The notes beneath the pieces are model-generated. The model saw only the letters and a program-made list of their open reading frames with translations, had not been told where the DNA came from and did not search any database. The translations under genes and the position numbers were made by a program. A stretch of 64,000 nt of DNA, taken from NCBI RefSeq assembly GCF_044763875.1, contig NZ_JBIWGZ010000005.1:186001-250000 (forward strand), in the 5' to 3' direction. The stretch's first letter is position 1. Each line of letters begins with the position of its first letter. Positions 25,147-33,496 of the stretch are shown here, piece after piece. The stretch is from Rummeliibacillus sp044763875 (lineage in GTDB: Bacteria; Bacillota; Bacilli; Bacillales_A; Planococcaceae).

Positions 25147-26169
25147 TTGACACAGCATGCTGAAAAAGAAATTGTTGACGTGACATTACTATGTGATAAA
25201 AAAGGCAACTTAAATCCTACTGCTATCGGTTATGCAAGAAAACCTATTATACAAAGTAATCTGAAAGGTCATATATTACGTAAGAAAAAATGGAATTATT
25301 GGTGCGTTTTTGGTGACGATATTATGTTCTCAGCGACGATTAGTCATTTAGATTACGCAGCAGTTTGTTTCGTTTATTTTCTCGAATATGAAACGCAAAG
25401 GTATTTTGAGAAAACCGTCACTATTCCTCTTGGGTATAAGCTAAAAATGCCAGAGAATGTTTTAGAAACAGTGTCTTTCAATAATAATGATATTAAGATT
25501 CAATTACTTTATTCTCAAGGTGAGACACAGATGACTGTGACGATTCCTGATTTTGATGGGGACCTTTTGCATGCCGATTTAACAATCAAACATCTAGAAG
25601 ACGATGATTCACTGAATGTCGTCATCCCATGGAATCGTCAAACGTTTCAATTTACGGCAAAGCATCATTCTTTACCCGCAAGTGGTTATGTGAAAATTGG
25701 AGATAAACGTTATAATTTTAATGAGGAAGATTGCTTTGCCGTTCTTGACTATGGACGTGGAATATGGCCACGCGAGGCAACTTGGAATTGGGGTATGGCT
25801 TCACAACGTTGTGGCAATCACCGTATAGCATTAAACTTTGGTGGTCAATGGACAGATGGAACCGGTATGACAGAAAATGCTTTTTTTGTTGATGGCAAAA
25901 TGCAAAAGATTCATGAAGATGTTATTTTCAAATATAATAATAAGAATTACATGCAACCATGGCATATTACAACGAAATTTACGGATGATGTACAACTAAT
26001 ATTTACACCATTCTTTGAACGAGAAGCTACTACTGATGTAAAACTAGTGAAATCCTCAGTTCACCAGATGGTAGGCTACTATAATGGTCGTATTCGCTTG
26101 AAAAATGGACGTTATATGCCTATCCAACAACTACTCGGTACAGTAGAGGATCATATCGCAAAATGGTAA
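25147..26169 (+). CDS. DUF2804 family protein
   Basis: A protein of about 340 residues, beta-rich and soluble, matching the DUF2804 family in length and in blocks such as IIQSNLKGHILRKKKWNYW, FAVLDYGRGIWPREATWNW and NFGGQWTDGTGMTENAF. No biochemical function is established. A frame start ATG exists at 25126, but GAAAGGATG lies between it and an in-frame TTG at 25147 with about 9 bases of spacing, so TTG is the more likely start. The gene is divergent from the Amidase_6 gene and ends at a terminator. Confidence 0.8.
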   Translation: MTQHAEKEIVDVTLLCDKKGNLNPTAIGYARKPIIQSNLKGHILRKKKWNYWCVFGDDIMFSATISHLDYAAVCFVYFLEYETQRYFEKTVTIPLGYKLKMPENVLETVSFNNNDIKIQLLYSQGETQMTVTIPDFDGDLLHADLTIKHLEDDDSLNVVIPWNRQTFQFTAKHHSLPASGYVKIGDKRYNFNEEDCFAVLDYGRGIWPREATWNWGMASQRCGNHRIALNFGGQWTDGTGMTENAFFVDGKMQKIHEDVIFKYNNKNYMQPWHITTKFTDDVQLIFTPFFEREATTDVKLVKSSVHQMVGYYNGRIRLKNGRYMPIQQLLGTVEDHIAKW

Positions 26170-26534
26170 TTATATACAGAAAAAGAGAGCCTATTACATT
26201 TTAGAATAGACTCTCTTTTATTCTTTGTAGCAATCTTACACATTTCTTTACCCCTCAGTTAAATTAGGGTCTTAGTTACATCTAATTTTGACTTTGATAA
26301 ATAGAATACTAAACCTAAGATTATTATGATAAAAGTACAAATTTACCTTACTAGATTAAACTAAATCCTTTATTTAAATAGCGGTCTTTTTCAAAAAAAA
26401 GGTGAAGCATTCTACTAATTTAACATTATCCTTTAGTTCAACTTTCTCCTGATAGTAAAAGTTTCAGATCTGGTGCTGTTCATTATAAGAAGGTTGTCAC
26501 CAGGCTGTTGTTTTAACTTAAAACTTATAATCAA
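26170..26534. other. Gene-free stretch between the DUF2804 and LysR genes
   Basis: Contains the terminator at 26181-26219. The remainder is AT-rich with no ORF that has a ribosome binding site. I see no clear terminator for the LysR gene that ends here at 26535. Confidence 0.55.
26181..26219 (+). terminator. Terminator after the DUF2804 gene
   Basis: A stem of AAAAGAGAG-CTATT with AATAG-CTCTCTTTT type (one mismatch) over a short loop. Confidence 0.8.
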
Positions 26535-27413
26535 CTAACAAAACCTACTTCTAAATAAATCAACAAAGTTATGAGCAGCCTTAGATAAGTAATGATTCTT
26601 CAACCATATTAATCCCACTGAGGCATTCAAACTTGTATTAGAAATTTTTTGAGCGTGTATTGGATAACCTTTATGCAGTTTAAGTAATGTTTCCGGGACA
26701 ATGGACGCACCAAAATCAGATGAGACTAAATTCATTAATAGTGTAATGTCACTACACTCACCAATAATGTTAGGTTGTAAGTTTAATTTAGAAAATGCTT
26801 CAGAAATCAAATAATGTACACCTAATCCTTCTGTACTAGGTAAAATGAGTGGATAGTTTTGTATTTCATCCAGTGTGGCTTCATGATCCGACGGCTTTTG
26901 ATTTTTTGATGTAATAAAATAAAATGGTTCTGTATAAAGGTAAAGAACTGATAAGTTTTCTAAATCCAATGGCAATCGAATGAACGCCAGCTCTACTTTC
27001 CGCTCTCTTACTAATCTGCAAAGATGAGAAGATTCATTTTGCTGAATTTTATATGTAATATTAGGATATTGTTGTTGAAAGTGTTGTAGTAATTCAGGTA
27101 ACTCTGCAACTGAAAATGTATTAATACCAATTGTTAATCTTCCATTTACCCCATTTTCGACTTCTTTGACTTCCATTTTTGCCTCTTCCATTAATTGGGT
27201 CATCTTTAAGGCATATTTATATAAGGTTTTCCCTGGTTCTGTTAATTCTAAAAATTTCCCACTTCTTTCTACTAATTTTGAGCCAAGTTCCTCTTCCATT
27301 GATTTTAGTTGTTGGCTTAATGGCGGTTGAGAGATATGGAGTCTTTCAGCAGCAGCTGATATTTTTCTTTCCTCAACAATTGCTATAAAATATCGCAGTT
27401 GTCTAATGTCCAT
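26535..27413 (-). CDS. LysR family transcriptional regulator
   Basis: A 292-residue LysR regulator. The N-terminal winged helix is MDIRQLRYFIAIVEERKISAAAERLHISQPPLSQ-like through residue 60, followed by a periplasmic-binding-protein type effector domain (about 90-290; LTIGINTFSVAELPELL, then FYFITSKN and GLGVHYLISEAF). It is transcribed away from the two amidohydrolase genes, with 260 bases between them, the usual arrangement for a LysR protein regulating its divergent neighbours. The effector could be the amidohydrolase substrate or product (inference). Confidence 0.9.
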   Translation of the reverse strand: MDIRQLRYFIAIVEERKISAAAERLHISQPPLSQQLKSMEEELGSKLVERSGKFLELTEPGKTLYKYALKMTQLMEEAKMEVKEVENGVNGRLTIGINTFSVAELPELLQHFQQQYPNITYKIQQNESSHLCRLVRERKVELAFIRLPLDLENLSVLYLYTEPFYFITSKNQKPSDHEATLDEIQNYPLILPSTEGLGVHYLISEAFSKLNLQPNIIGECSDITLLMNLVSSDFGASIVPETLLKLHKGYPIHAQKISNTSLNASVGLIWLKNHYLSKAAHNFVDLFRSRFC

Positions 27414-27442
27414 CTAAGAATCACTCCTTTTGTATTCGAAAA

Positions 27443-27461
27443 AAGTAAGTAAAACTTATTT
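27443..27461. promoter_or_regulatory. Candidate LysR operator
   Basis: An interrupted palindrome, AAGTAAGT-AAA-ACTTATTT (two mismatches), lies 30 bases upstream of the LysR gene in the divergent intergenic region. Position and symmetry fit a LysR autoregulatory site; binding has not been shown. Confidence 0.4.
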
Positions 27462-27673
27462 TTTTAATATTTTTCATATAGTAATCTCCATGTTAGCATA
27501 TTTGTATAAGATGCAAAAGGAATTGTGACATTCCAGAGTCTCTTAATAATTGGATGTTATTTTGCTAACTGCAAATTAAGTGAATCCCAATTCCCCATAG
27601 AGTTCACAGAGAGAAATCTGAAATGGCAAGACGAAACATCAATCATTAATCAGGTTAAGGAGGAATACAGTAA

Positions 27674-28897
27674 ATGCCGGATAAAGCCTACTGGTTAACG
27701 AATGTCAAATTAGAAATTGGTTACCACTATAAAAATGGTATAGTTTCAGGAACAAAAACTGACCAGTTCCATATTCGTATTGAAGATGGAAAAATAAATG
27801 AAATAATCTCTACTAACCAACCTATAGAAACAAATTTACCTATACGAGATGCCAAAAATTATTTAATGCTTCCATCCTTTAGTGATATGCACATCCATAT
27901 TGATAAGACATATTATGGAGGCCCTTGGAAAGCACCAATGATCCCTACTAAAGGAATTATGACAAGATTAGAAGAAGAGCGTGAATTACTCCCTATCCAA
28001 TTGCCTGTTGCGGAAGAAAGAGCGAAAAAATTACTAGAATTGCTGTTAAACTCAGGTTCAACTCACATTCGGACACATTGTAATGTTGATCCTATTATTG
28101 GGTTGAAAAATCTAGAAGCAACTTTAAAGGCAGTGGAAGCTTTTAAAGATAAAGCTTCTGTTGAAATAGTTGCTTTCCCTCAGCATGGTTTACTTAGAAG
28201 TAATTCTATTAAACTAGTTAGAGAAGCATTGCGCAGTGGTGCTACTATTGTAGGTGGTGTTGACCCAGCTACAATTGACGAAAATATTGAGAAATCATTA
28301 CAAACTGTAATGGAACTTGCAGTAGAAGCAAATGCAGGCATTGACCTTCATATTCATGACCCTGGTCATCTTGGTATCTTCACGTTTAAACGATTGGCAT
28401 CTCTAACAGAAGAAGCGGGATGGCAAGGAAGAGTCACCATAAGTCACGCACTCGCTCTTGCTGATATTTCAATGAAAGAAGCAAGTGAAGTAGCAGAGTT
28501 ACTAGCTCATCATGATATTTCAATTACATCAACTGTTCCTCTTGGAAGAACGATTCCAATACCTTTATTAAAGGAAAAAGGAGTTAACGTATTTCTAGGA
28601 GATGATAGTATTACGGATCACTGGTCTCCATTCGGAAAAGGAGATAGTCTCGAAAAAGCAGGAACACTAGCGGAACGTTTTAGTTTAAGTGATGAACGTG
28701 CACTTGGACAATCCTTAGGATTTATTACTGAAGGCGTTACCCCTTTAAATAAAGATGGAGAACGTGTTTGGCCAAATGTAGGTGACGATGCTGATCTCGT
28801 TTTTGTTGATGCAAGCTGTTCTGCTGAAGCTGTTGCAAGGAGAGCCAAAAGAGTAGCTGTTTTATTTAAAGGTAATCTAGCATCTGGAGTATTTTAA
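27674..28897 (+). CDS. Amidohydrolase, cytosine deaminase-like, paralogue 1
   Basis: A 407-residue metal-dependent hydrolase. The N-terminal HxH metal motif is in SDMHIHIDKTYYGG (His73, His75); further ligands are likely in DLHIHDPGH and in the Asp of LGDDSITDHWSPFG, with SHAL between them. The N- and C-terminal small beta domain (ends DLVFVDASCSAEAVARR) is present. These features match the cytosine deaminase/amidohydrolase group, which hydrolyses ring amines or cyclic amides. The actual substrate is unknown. AAGGAGGAATAC lies before the ATG. It forms an operon with a second same-length paralogue 31 bases downstream. Confidence 0.82.
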   Translation: MPDKAYWLTNVKLEIGYHYKNGIVSGTKTDQFHIRIEDGKINEIISTNQPIETNLPIRDAKNYLMLPSFSDMHIHIDKTYYGGPWKAPMIPTKGIMTRLEEERELLPIQLPVAEERAKKLLELLLNSGSTHIRTHCNVDPIIGLKNLEATLKAVEAFKDKASVEIVAFPQHGLLRSNSIKLVREALRSGATIVGGVDPATIDENIEKSLQTVMELAVEANAGIDLHIHDPGHLGIFTFKRLASLTEEAGWQGRVTISHALALADISMKEASEVAELLAHHDISITSTVPLGRTIPIPLLKEKGVNVFLGDDSITDHWSPFGKGDSLEKAGTLAERFSLSDERALGQSLGFITEGVTPLNKDGERVWPNVGDDADLVFVDASCSAEAVARRAKRVAVLFKGNLASGVF

Positions 28898-28928
28898 TAA
28901 TTCCGAAAATAAAAAGGAGAAATATGAT

Positions 28929-30152
28929 ATGAGCTCAACTTTTTGGCTAACAAATGCCTTATTAGAGACAGGCTACCAATATAATCATGGAGTTATAACT
29001 GGCACAAAAACAGATTGTTTCCATTTATTAATTTCCGATGGAAAAATTTCAATGATACTATCTTCTAACGAAACGATTTTAGACGATTTACCTCAAAAGG
29101 ACGCGAAGGGATTATTGGTTCTCCCATCTTTTATCGAAAAACATTGTCATTTAGATAAAACTCTCCTAGGTGATAAATGGCGCTCTGTCACGCCTGTTAA
29201 CAGTATTTTTGAACGGCTTGAAATCGAGAAAACTGTCCTACCAAACTTAGAAACTACTACTCAAGAACGTGCAGAAAAATTACTAGATAATTATTTAAAA
29301 ACCGGTGTGACCCATGTACGTACACATGTGGATATCTATCCTGAAGTTGGTTTAAAGAATTTAGAAGAAGTTCAAAAAGCATTGCAAACTTTTGAAGGAA
29401 AGTTATCTTATGAAATCGTTGCATTCCCGCAACATGGTTTATTGCGTACAAAGGCAAAGAATTTAGTAAGAGAAGCTCTACGCCAAGGAGCAAGCCTTGT
29501 AGGTGGAGTTGATCCAGCTACTGTAGATGGTGATATTGAAGCATCTTTACAAGAAATGATTGAACTTGCGGTTGAAGGAAATGCGGGAATTGACTTACAT
29601 TTACATGATTCGGATCATCTAGGGGTCTTCACAATGAAACGCTTGGCTCAGCTAACGAAAGAAGCTGGTTTACAAGGAAAAGTTGCGATTAGTCACGCAT
29701 TTGGACTTGGAGATATCACTCTACCTCAATTAGAAGGCGTTGCAGAAGAATTAGCTGATGCAAGGATCACTATTATTACAAGTGTACCGATAAACCGAAA
29801 ATTCCCACCTGTTGGTTTATTACGTAAGAAAGGTGTTGAAGCTGCTGTCGGTTGTGATAATATTTTTGATGTTTGGTCGCCATTTGGAAATGGAGATGTA
29901 TTAGAACGTGCCGGTCGTTTAGCAGAATTTTCAAGATGGACAGATGAAAAATCATTAGCACAAACCCTCAATTATATTACAGGTGACAAATCACCTCTTA
30001 ATGATAATGGAGAACAAGTATGGCCAAAAGTTGGTGACGATGCGAGCATAGTGTTAGTTGAAGCATCTTGTTCCGCTGAAGTCATTGCAAGAAGGCCAAC
30101 ACGTGTTGCAACGATGTTCAAAGGAAAAATCGTTTCTGGTTCTATTGGATAA
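28929..30152 (+). CDS. Amidohydrolase, cytosine deaminase-like, paralogue 2
   Basis: A second 407-residue amidohydrolase, clearly a tandem duplicate of the preceding gene: EIVAFPQHGLLR, VGGVDPAT and LDKT are shared, and the length is identical. Metal motifs are EKHCHLDKT, DLHLHDSDHLG, ISHAFGLGD, and the Asp in GCDNIFDVWSPFG. Differences lie around the active site (HCH for HIH, DSDH for DPGH, GCDNIFD for GDDSITD), which suggests the copies use different substrates. AAAAAGGAG lies 10 bases before the ATG. It is the last gene of the pair. Confidence 0.82.
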   Translation: MSSTFWLTNALLETGYQYNHGVITGTKTDCFHLLISDGKISMILSSNETILDDLPQKDAKGLLVLPSFIEKHCHLDKTLLGDKWRSVTPVNSIFERLEIEKTVLPNLETTTQERAEKLLDNYLKTGVTHVRTHVDIYPEVGLKNLEEVQKALQTFEGKLSYEIVAFPQHGLLRTKAKNLVREALRQGASLVGGVDPATVDGDIEASLQEMIELAVEGNAGIDLHLHDSDHLGVFTMKRLAQLTKEAGLQGKVAISHAFGLGDITLPQLEGVAEELADARITIITSVPINRKFPPVGLLRKKGVEAAVGCDNIFDVWSPFGNGDVLERAGRLAEFSRWTDEKSLAQTLNYITGDKSPLNDNGEQVWPKVGDDASIVLVEASCSAEVIARRPTRVATMFKGKIVSGSIG

Positions 30153-30180
30153 TAGTAAAAATCAAATAATATAACAAAGA

Positions 30181-30203
30181 ACTGTCTATGTTTTCTAGAC
30201 AGT
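30181..30203 (+). terminator. Weak hairpin after the amidohydrolase pair
   Basis: ACTGTCTA pairs with TAGACAGT over a short loop 29 bases after the stop codon. The T-tract is short (CCTTTACC). Confidence 0.5.
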
Positions 30204-30386
30204 CCTTTACCAACTTATAAAAAAACTTATGCGTCACACGTTAGATGATCTAACGCTTTTCTAACTTTCTTTGCAAAGACCAAGTGGATCCAGAGAAGCT
30301 TCGATATTAACGTAAATTAAATGCGGATTATCCTGTGTCATCCAATTTGTTTGAAAAGCTCGATCATAAGACCTTATCTTCAACGC

Positions 30387-30424
30387 AAAAAAAGGAACCG
30401 CAATTAGCGATTCCTTTTTTTTTT
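30387..30424. terminator. Terminator downstream of the COG4705 gene
   Basis: AAAGGAA-CGC pairs with GCG-TTCCTTT (one mismatch), with seven As on one side and nine Ts on the other. It can serve the minus-strand gene that ends at 30423, and also read-through from the left. Confidence 0.8.
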
Positions 30425-31952
30425 ATTTATTTGCTCCGTTTATGACACTAAGCGAATCGTTAAGTGCAGTTTTGCACTTAACGGCATCAGGATTTGATGA
30501 ACGAACTGATGCTAACACAACGTCAATTGTTCCATCTATTTTAGTCCATGTTGTGCCATCTACTTTTCTTAGTTTAGGCTCTGCTACATCCCATTGATGT
30601 TCTAAAGCGTCAGCACTTTTTTTCGCCGCAGTAAAGTTATTTGAGTTTACTTGGTTTAGCATATCACTTTCAATTTTAGCGAAATCTGTTAATTGACCAG
30701 ATAATGTAGTTGCTTGCGATGCTTTATTTGCACTGTTTAAAACACTAAGCGAATTAGTAAGTGCAGTTTTGCACTTGCTTACATCAGGGCTTGATGAACG
30801 AACTGATGCTAACACAATGTCAAGCGTTCCATCTATTTTAGTCCATGTTGTGCCATCTATTTTTCTTAGTTTAGATTCGGATGCGTCCCATTGATGTTCT
30901 AAATCGTCAGCCTCTTTTTTCGCTGAAGTAAAGTTATTTGAGTTTACATCCTTTAACATATTATTTTCAATATTAATAAAGTCTGTTAATTGTCCAGCTA
31001 ATGTAGTTGCTTGCGATGCGACGCTATTACTGATTGAATAGTAACTGCCTATACCACCACCTAAGAAAATGCACAGTACTACAATGGTTTGTATCAAAAC
31101 ATTCTTCTTGTTTCCATTTTCTTGGTTTGTTTCTGCAGTATCACTTTTCCCTGTTGTATCAATTTTTGTAACAGCTAGAAAAACGATGATTGCTAAAATA
31201 GCTACAAGGAAAATTATACTAGTAGTTGTTGTTCCTAAACCTAACCCGCCATTAACTTTTGGTTGAGATAGGAAATCTCCTAATGATGCTCCAAGTGGAC
31301 GAGTAAGAATATACGCAATCCAAAACGCTAATACAGCATCAAGTTTCAAGAATTTATATGCCAAGTAGATAACAGCAATAATAATAATAACTATTGTTCC
31401 CGTTTTAACATAACCCAGACCTAGTTGTTCGGAATATAAATCTCCGACTGCAGTTCCAAGTGCAAATGTGAAAAGAATAGTAAGCCAATAGAATACTTCT
31501 CTTCTTCTAGTATAAATTGAGTGGATCGAAAGTGTTTTTTCACTAAGATACCAGAAAAGAAAAGTTAAACCTAGCAGCACAGAGAAAACTGCTGTACTAA
31601 CCTCTAGTCGTACTCCTATATTATCTGTCAAATTATCAGTTACCAATGTTCCGAATACACTTATTAAAACAACAGTTGTCCAATAAATTGCTGGAACGTA
31701 TTTAGTTGCTCTGAATTGAAGAAACAAGAAAATGAAAAACGCAATTCCCATAAGTATGGTAGTGTTAGCTAATCCTAAACCAAGGTTGAAATTTAGGAAA
31801 TCAGCAAATGTTTCTCCGACAGTTGTACATAAAATTTTGATAACCCAGAAGAAAATAGTAACTTGTGGAACTTTGTTTAGCATTTGTCTGCCTAGTGATG
31901 GATTGACTGAACTTCCACCTGGATTAGTTGGACTAATTCCTTGATCTTTCAT
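30423..31952 (-). CDS. COG4705-type membrane protein with a duplicated C-terminal domain
   Basis: A 509-residue membrane protein. Residues 25-270 hold four repeats, each opening with an aromatic-helix pattern followed by G-x-x-x-x-D (FWVIKILCTTVGETFADFL, YWTTVVLISVFGTLVTD, YWLTILFTFALGTAVGD, FWIAYILTRPLGASLGD), as in COG4705 uncharacterised membrane proteins. A linker and one more membrane helix follow (about 285-305). The tail is two exact-length 99-residue repeats, 312-410 and 411-509; I count 76 of 99 positions identical. Each is predicted helical, begins ASQATTL and contains DGTTWTKIDGT and a KCKTAL cysteine. COG4705 proteins usually end after the membrane part, so this is a fusion. The topology would put the tail outside the cell (inference). 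Function unknown. Confidence 0.75.
   Translation of the reverse strand: MKDQGISPTNPGGSSVNPSLGRQMLNKVPQVTIFFWVIKILCTTVGETFADFLNFNLGLGLANTTILMGIAFFIFLFLQFRATKYVPAIYWTTVVLISVFGTLVTDNLTDNIGVRLEVSTAVFSVLLGLTFLFWYLSEKTLSIHSIYTRRREVFYWLTILFTFALGTAVGDLYSEQLGLGYVKTGTIVIIIIAVIYLAYKFLKLDAVLAFWIAYILTRPLGASLGDFLSQPKVNGGLGLGTTTTSIIFLVAILAIIVFLAVTKIDTTGKSDTAETNQENGNKKNVLIQTIVVLCIFLGGGIGSYYSISNSVASQATTLAGQLTDFINIENNMLKDVNSNNFTSAKKEADDLEHQWDASESKLRKIDGTTWTKIDGTLDIVLASVRSSSPDVSKCKTALTNSLSVLNSANKASQATTLSGQLTDFAKIESDMLNQVNSNNFTAAKKSADALEHQWDVAEPKLRKVDGTTWTKIDGTIDVVLASVRSSNPDAVKCKTALNDSLSVINGANK
30426..31019 (-). repeat. Tandem 297-bp duplication inside the COG4705 gene
   Basis: Two in-frame 297-bp units (31019-30723 and 30722-30426) encode the 99-residue repeats. 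They are still closely similar at DNA level over long stretches, which points to a fairly recent duplication. Confidence 0.85.
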
Positions 31953-32176
31953 AACGGCCGATTCCTCCTAATTTTCTTAAATTAGACTTTGTTTATAAAC
32001 TGTACAATTATTCCTTTGCCTATTCTGTTTAAATAAAATATATCCACGACTAATGAAATCTAGACTATTTCAATAACATAAAAGGCATACACCCATTATA
32101 ATAGAACAACATAAAAGGAATCTTAGTAGGTATTTAGTAGACAATTAAAATTAAATTAAAAATGAATTAAAAACGA

Positions 32177-32203
32177 AAAACGACAGCAATGAACTGTCGT
32201 TTT
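32177..32203. terminator. Hairpin terminator-like element next to repeat copy B
   Basis: A 10-bp stem AAAACGACAG with CTGTCGTTTT. It lies more than 400 bases beyond the GDPD gene stop codon, with repeat copy B in between, and may be that gene's original terminator pushed away by the insertion. Confidence 0.55.
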
Positions 32204-32230
32204 CTTCTAAAAAATTATTATATTAATAAG

Positions 32231-32392
32231 CTCCGCTTTCCGTGGGCGAACTGACGAACCTCCTCGTGCGAAAACCCTTTGCTCCTGCGGTTACTCGTCG
32301 CAGAAAATTCCTTTTGCAAAGCAAAAAGAATTTTTCGCTTCCTGCGGGGTCTCGTCTAGTCCGGTTTCCCACAGGAGTCTACGCTAATTCCA
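32231..32392. repeat. GC-rich dispersed repeat, copy B (longest copy)
   Basis: About 160 bases, GC-rich against an AT-rich background. Left part: CCGCTTTCCGTGGGCG, then AACTGACGAACCTCCTCG, as in copy A. Right part, read on the minus strand: GACTCCTGTGGGAAA, then AGACGAGACCCCGCAG, then GCGAAAAATT, as in copy D. An internal hairpin joins the halves (AAAATTC to GAATTTT). No ORF with a ribosome binding site and no transposase. Confidence 0.7.
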
Positions 32393-32618
32393 CTTCAACT
32401 AAGATAGCTATACAAAATTTTCATTATAAATTTTCATCTTTTTTACTTTTTTAGTGCCTTTAACATAGTGCTACTAAGCCGAAGTGTGCTGCGCGGTGCA
32501 GACTATTAATGGATACTGTTATTTCCCCCTAAATAGCACTTTTCAAACATCAACAATGATATTTAACAGCACCAATTATAAAACAAAAAATCTGATAATT
32601 TATAATTCACAATACCAT

Positions 32619-33353
32619 TCAATTTCCGTATCTTTTGCGATAGGCATGACGGTATAATTTTTCAGGATAATCTGTAAAAACTGCTTCTACTCCAAGCTCT
32701 TCCATTAGCTCATAATCCTTAAGTGTATTAATCGTGTAGACACGTACTTTATTCCCTGCTTCTATGGCCATTTTCACAGCTCGACGTTTGGCAGCGACTA
32801 GTGAGACATGAAGTGCGTTAGTACCAATCCACTTGCTGTAATCATCTAAATTTACTAAAATCTTCATGAATAGCGCACCAACTTCATTGAATGGTGCTTT
32901 TGCAAGAACTCTTTCTACCATTTCATGATCAAACGATGAAAATAGCACGCGTTCCATCATGTCATGAGATTTCACTGTCGCTATTACATCATCCTCTAAA
33001 CCTGGATATTCAAAAACATCTGTTTTAAATTCGATGTTAATCATATGATGTGTAGCTTTAAAAAGATCCAGCACTTCATCAAGGGTTGGAATTTTTTCAC
33101 CTGCAAATTGCTCACCTTTCCATGAGCCAAAATCATACGAACGAACTTCTTCAAAAGTCATGTCTCGAATATAGCCTTTGCCAGTTGATGTACGATCAAT
33201 TTTTTCATCATGATTAATCACTAACACACCATCTTTAGTACGCTGAACATCTAGTTCAACACCGTAAATTGGTAATCTTGCTGCTTCTCGAAATGCTACT
33301 AATGTATTTTCTGGAAAGGTACCCGATGCACCACGGTGCGCAAATATATTCAT
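32619..33353 (-). CDS. Glycerophosphodiester phosphodiesterase
   Basis: A 244-residue GDPD-family enzyme releasing glycerol 3-phosphate from glycerophosphodiesters. Core motifs are present: FAHRGASGTFPENT at residues 4-17 (catalytic His), VELDVQ near 33 with metal Glu and Asp, INHDE near 46 (second His), and INIEFK near 105. The C-terminal VRVYTINTLKDYELMEELGVEAVFTDYP closes the TIM barrel. No signal peptide, so it is cytosolic like UgpQ. TTGGAGGAA lies before the ATG. Single gene. Confidence 0.92.
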   Translation of the reverse strand: MNIFAHRGASGTFPENTLVAFREAARLPIYGVELDVQRTKDGVLVINHDEKIDRTSTGKGYIRDMTFEEVRSYDFGSWKGEQFAGEKIPTLDEVLDLFKATHHMINIEFKTDVFEYPGLEDDVIATVKSHDMMERVLFSSFDHEMVERVLAKAPFNEVGALFMKILVNLDDYSKWIGTNALHVSLVAAKRRAVKMAIEAGNKVRVYTINTLKDYELMEELGVEAVFTDYPEKLYRHAYRKRYGN

Positions 33354-33496
33354 CTGACTTATTCCTCCAACATTTCTTATCTTGTTCCTTCCATCCTACG
33401 GCGCCTGAAACTTTTAAACAACGTTAAACTTCATTTAAAATGATAACAAGCGTATAGTAGTAATTATTACCCTTTGAAAATACGGGAGGCGATTTC

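Larger units (their letters stand above)
31953..32618. other. Long gene-free stretch with a hairpin and a repeat
   Basis: Upstream of the COG4705 gene. Holds an AT-rich promoter region (31953-32170), a hairpin at 32177-32203, repeat copy B (32231-32392), then sequence without recognisable features up to the end of the GDPD gene. The 70-codon frame across the repeat has no ribosome binding site. Confidence 0.6.

Noticed and set aside
32242..32454. 70-codon plus-strand open frame
   Set aside because: It lies across repeat copy B and has no ribosome binding site; the long frame is a by-product of the GC-rich repeat.
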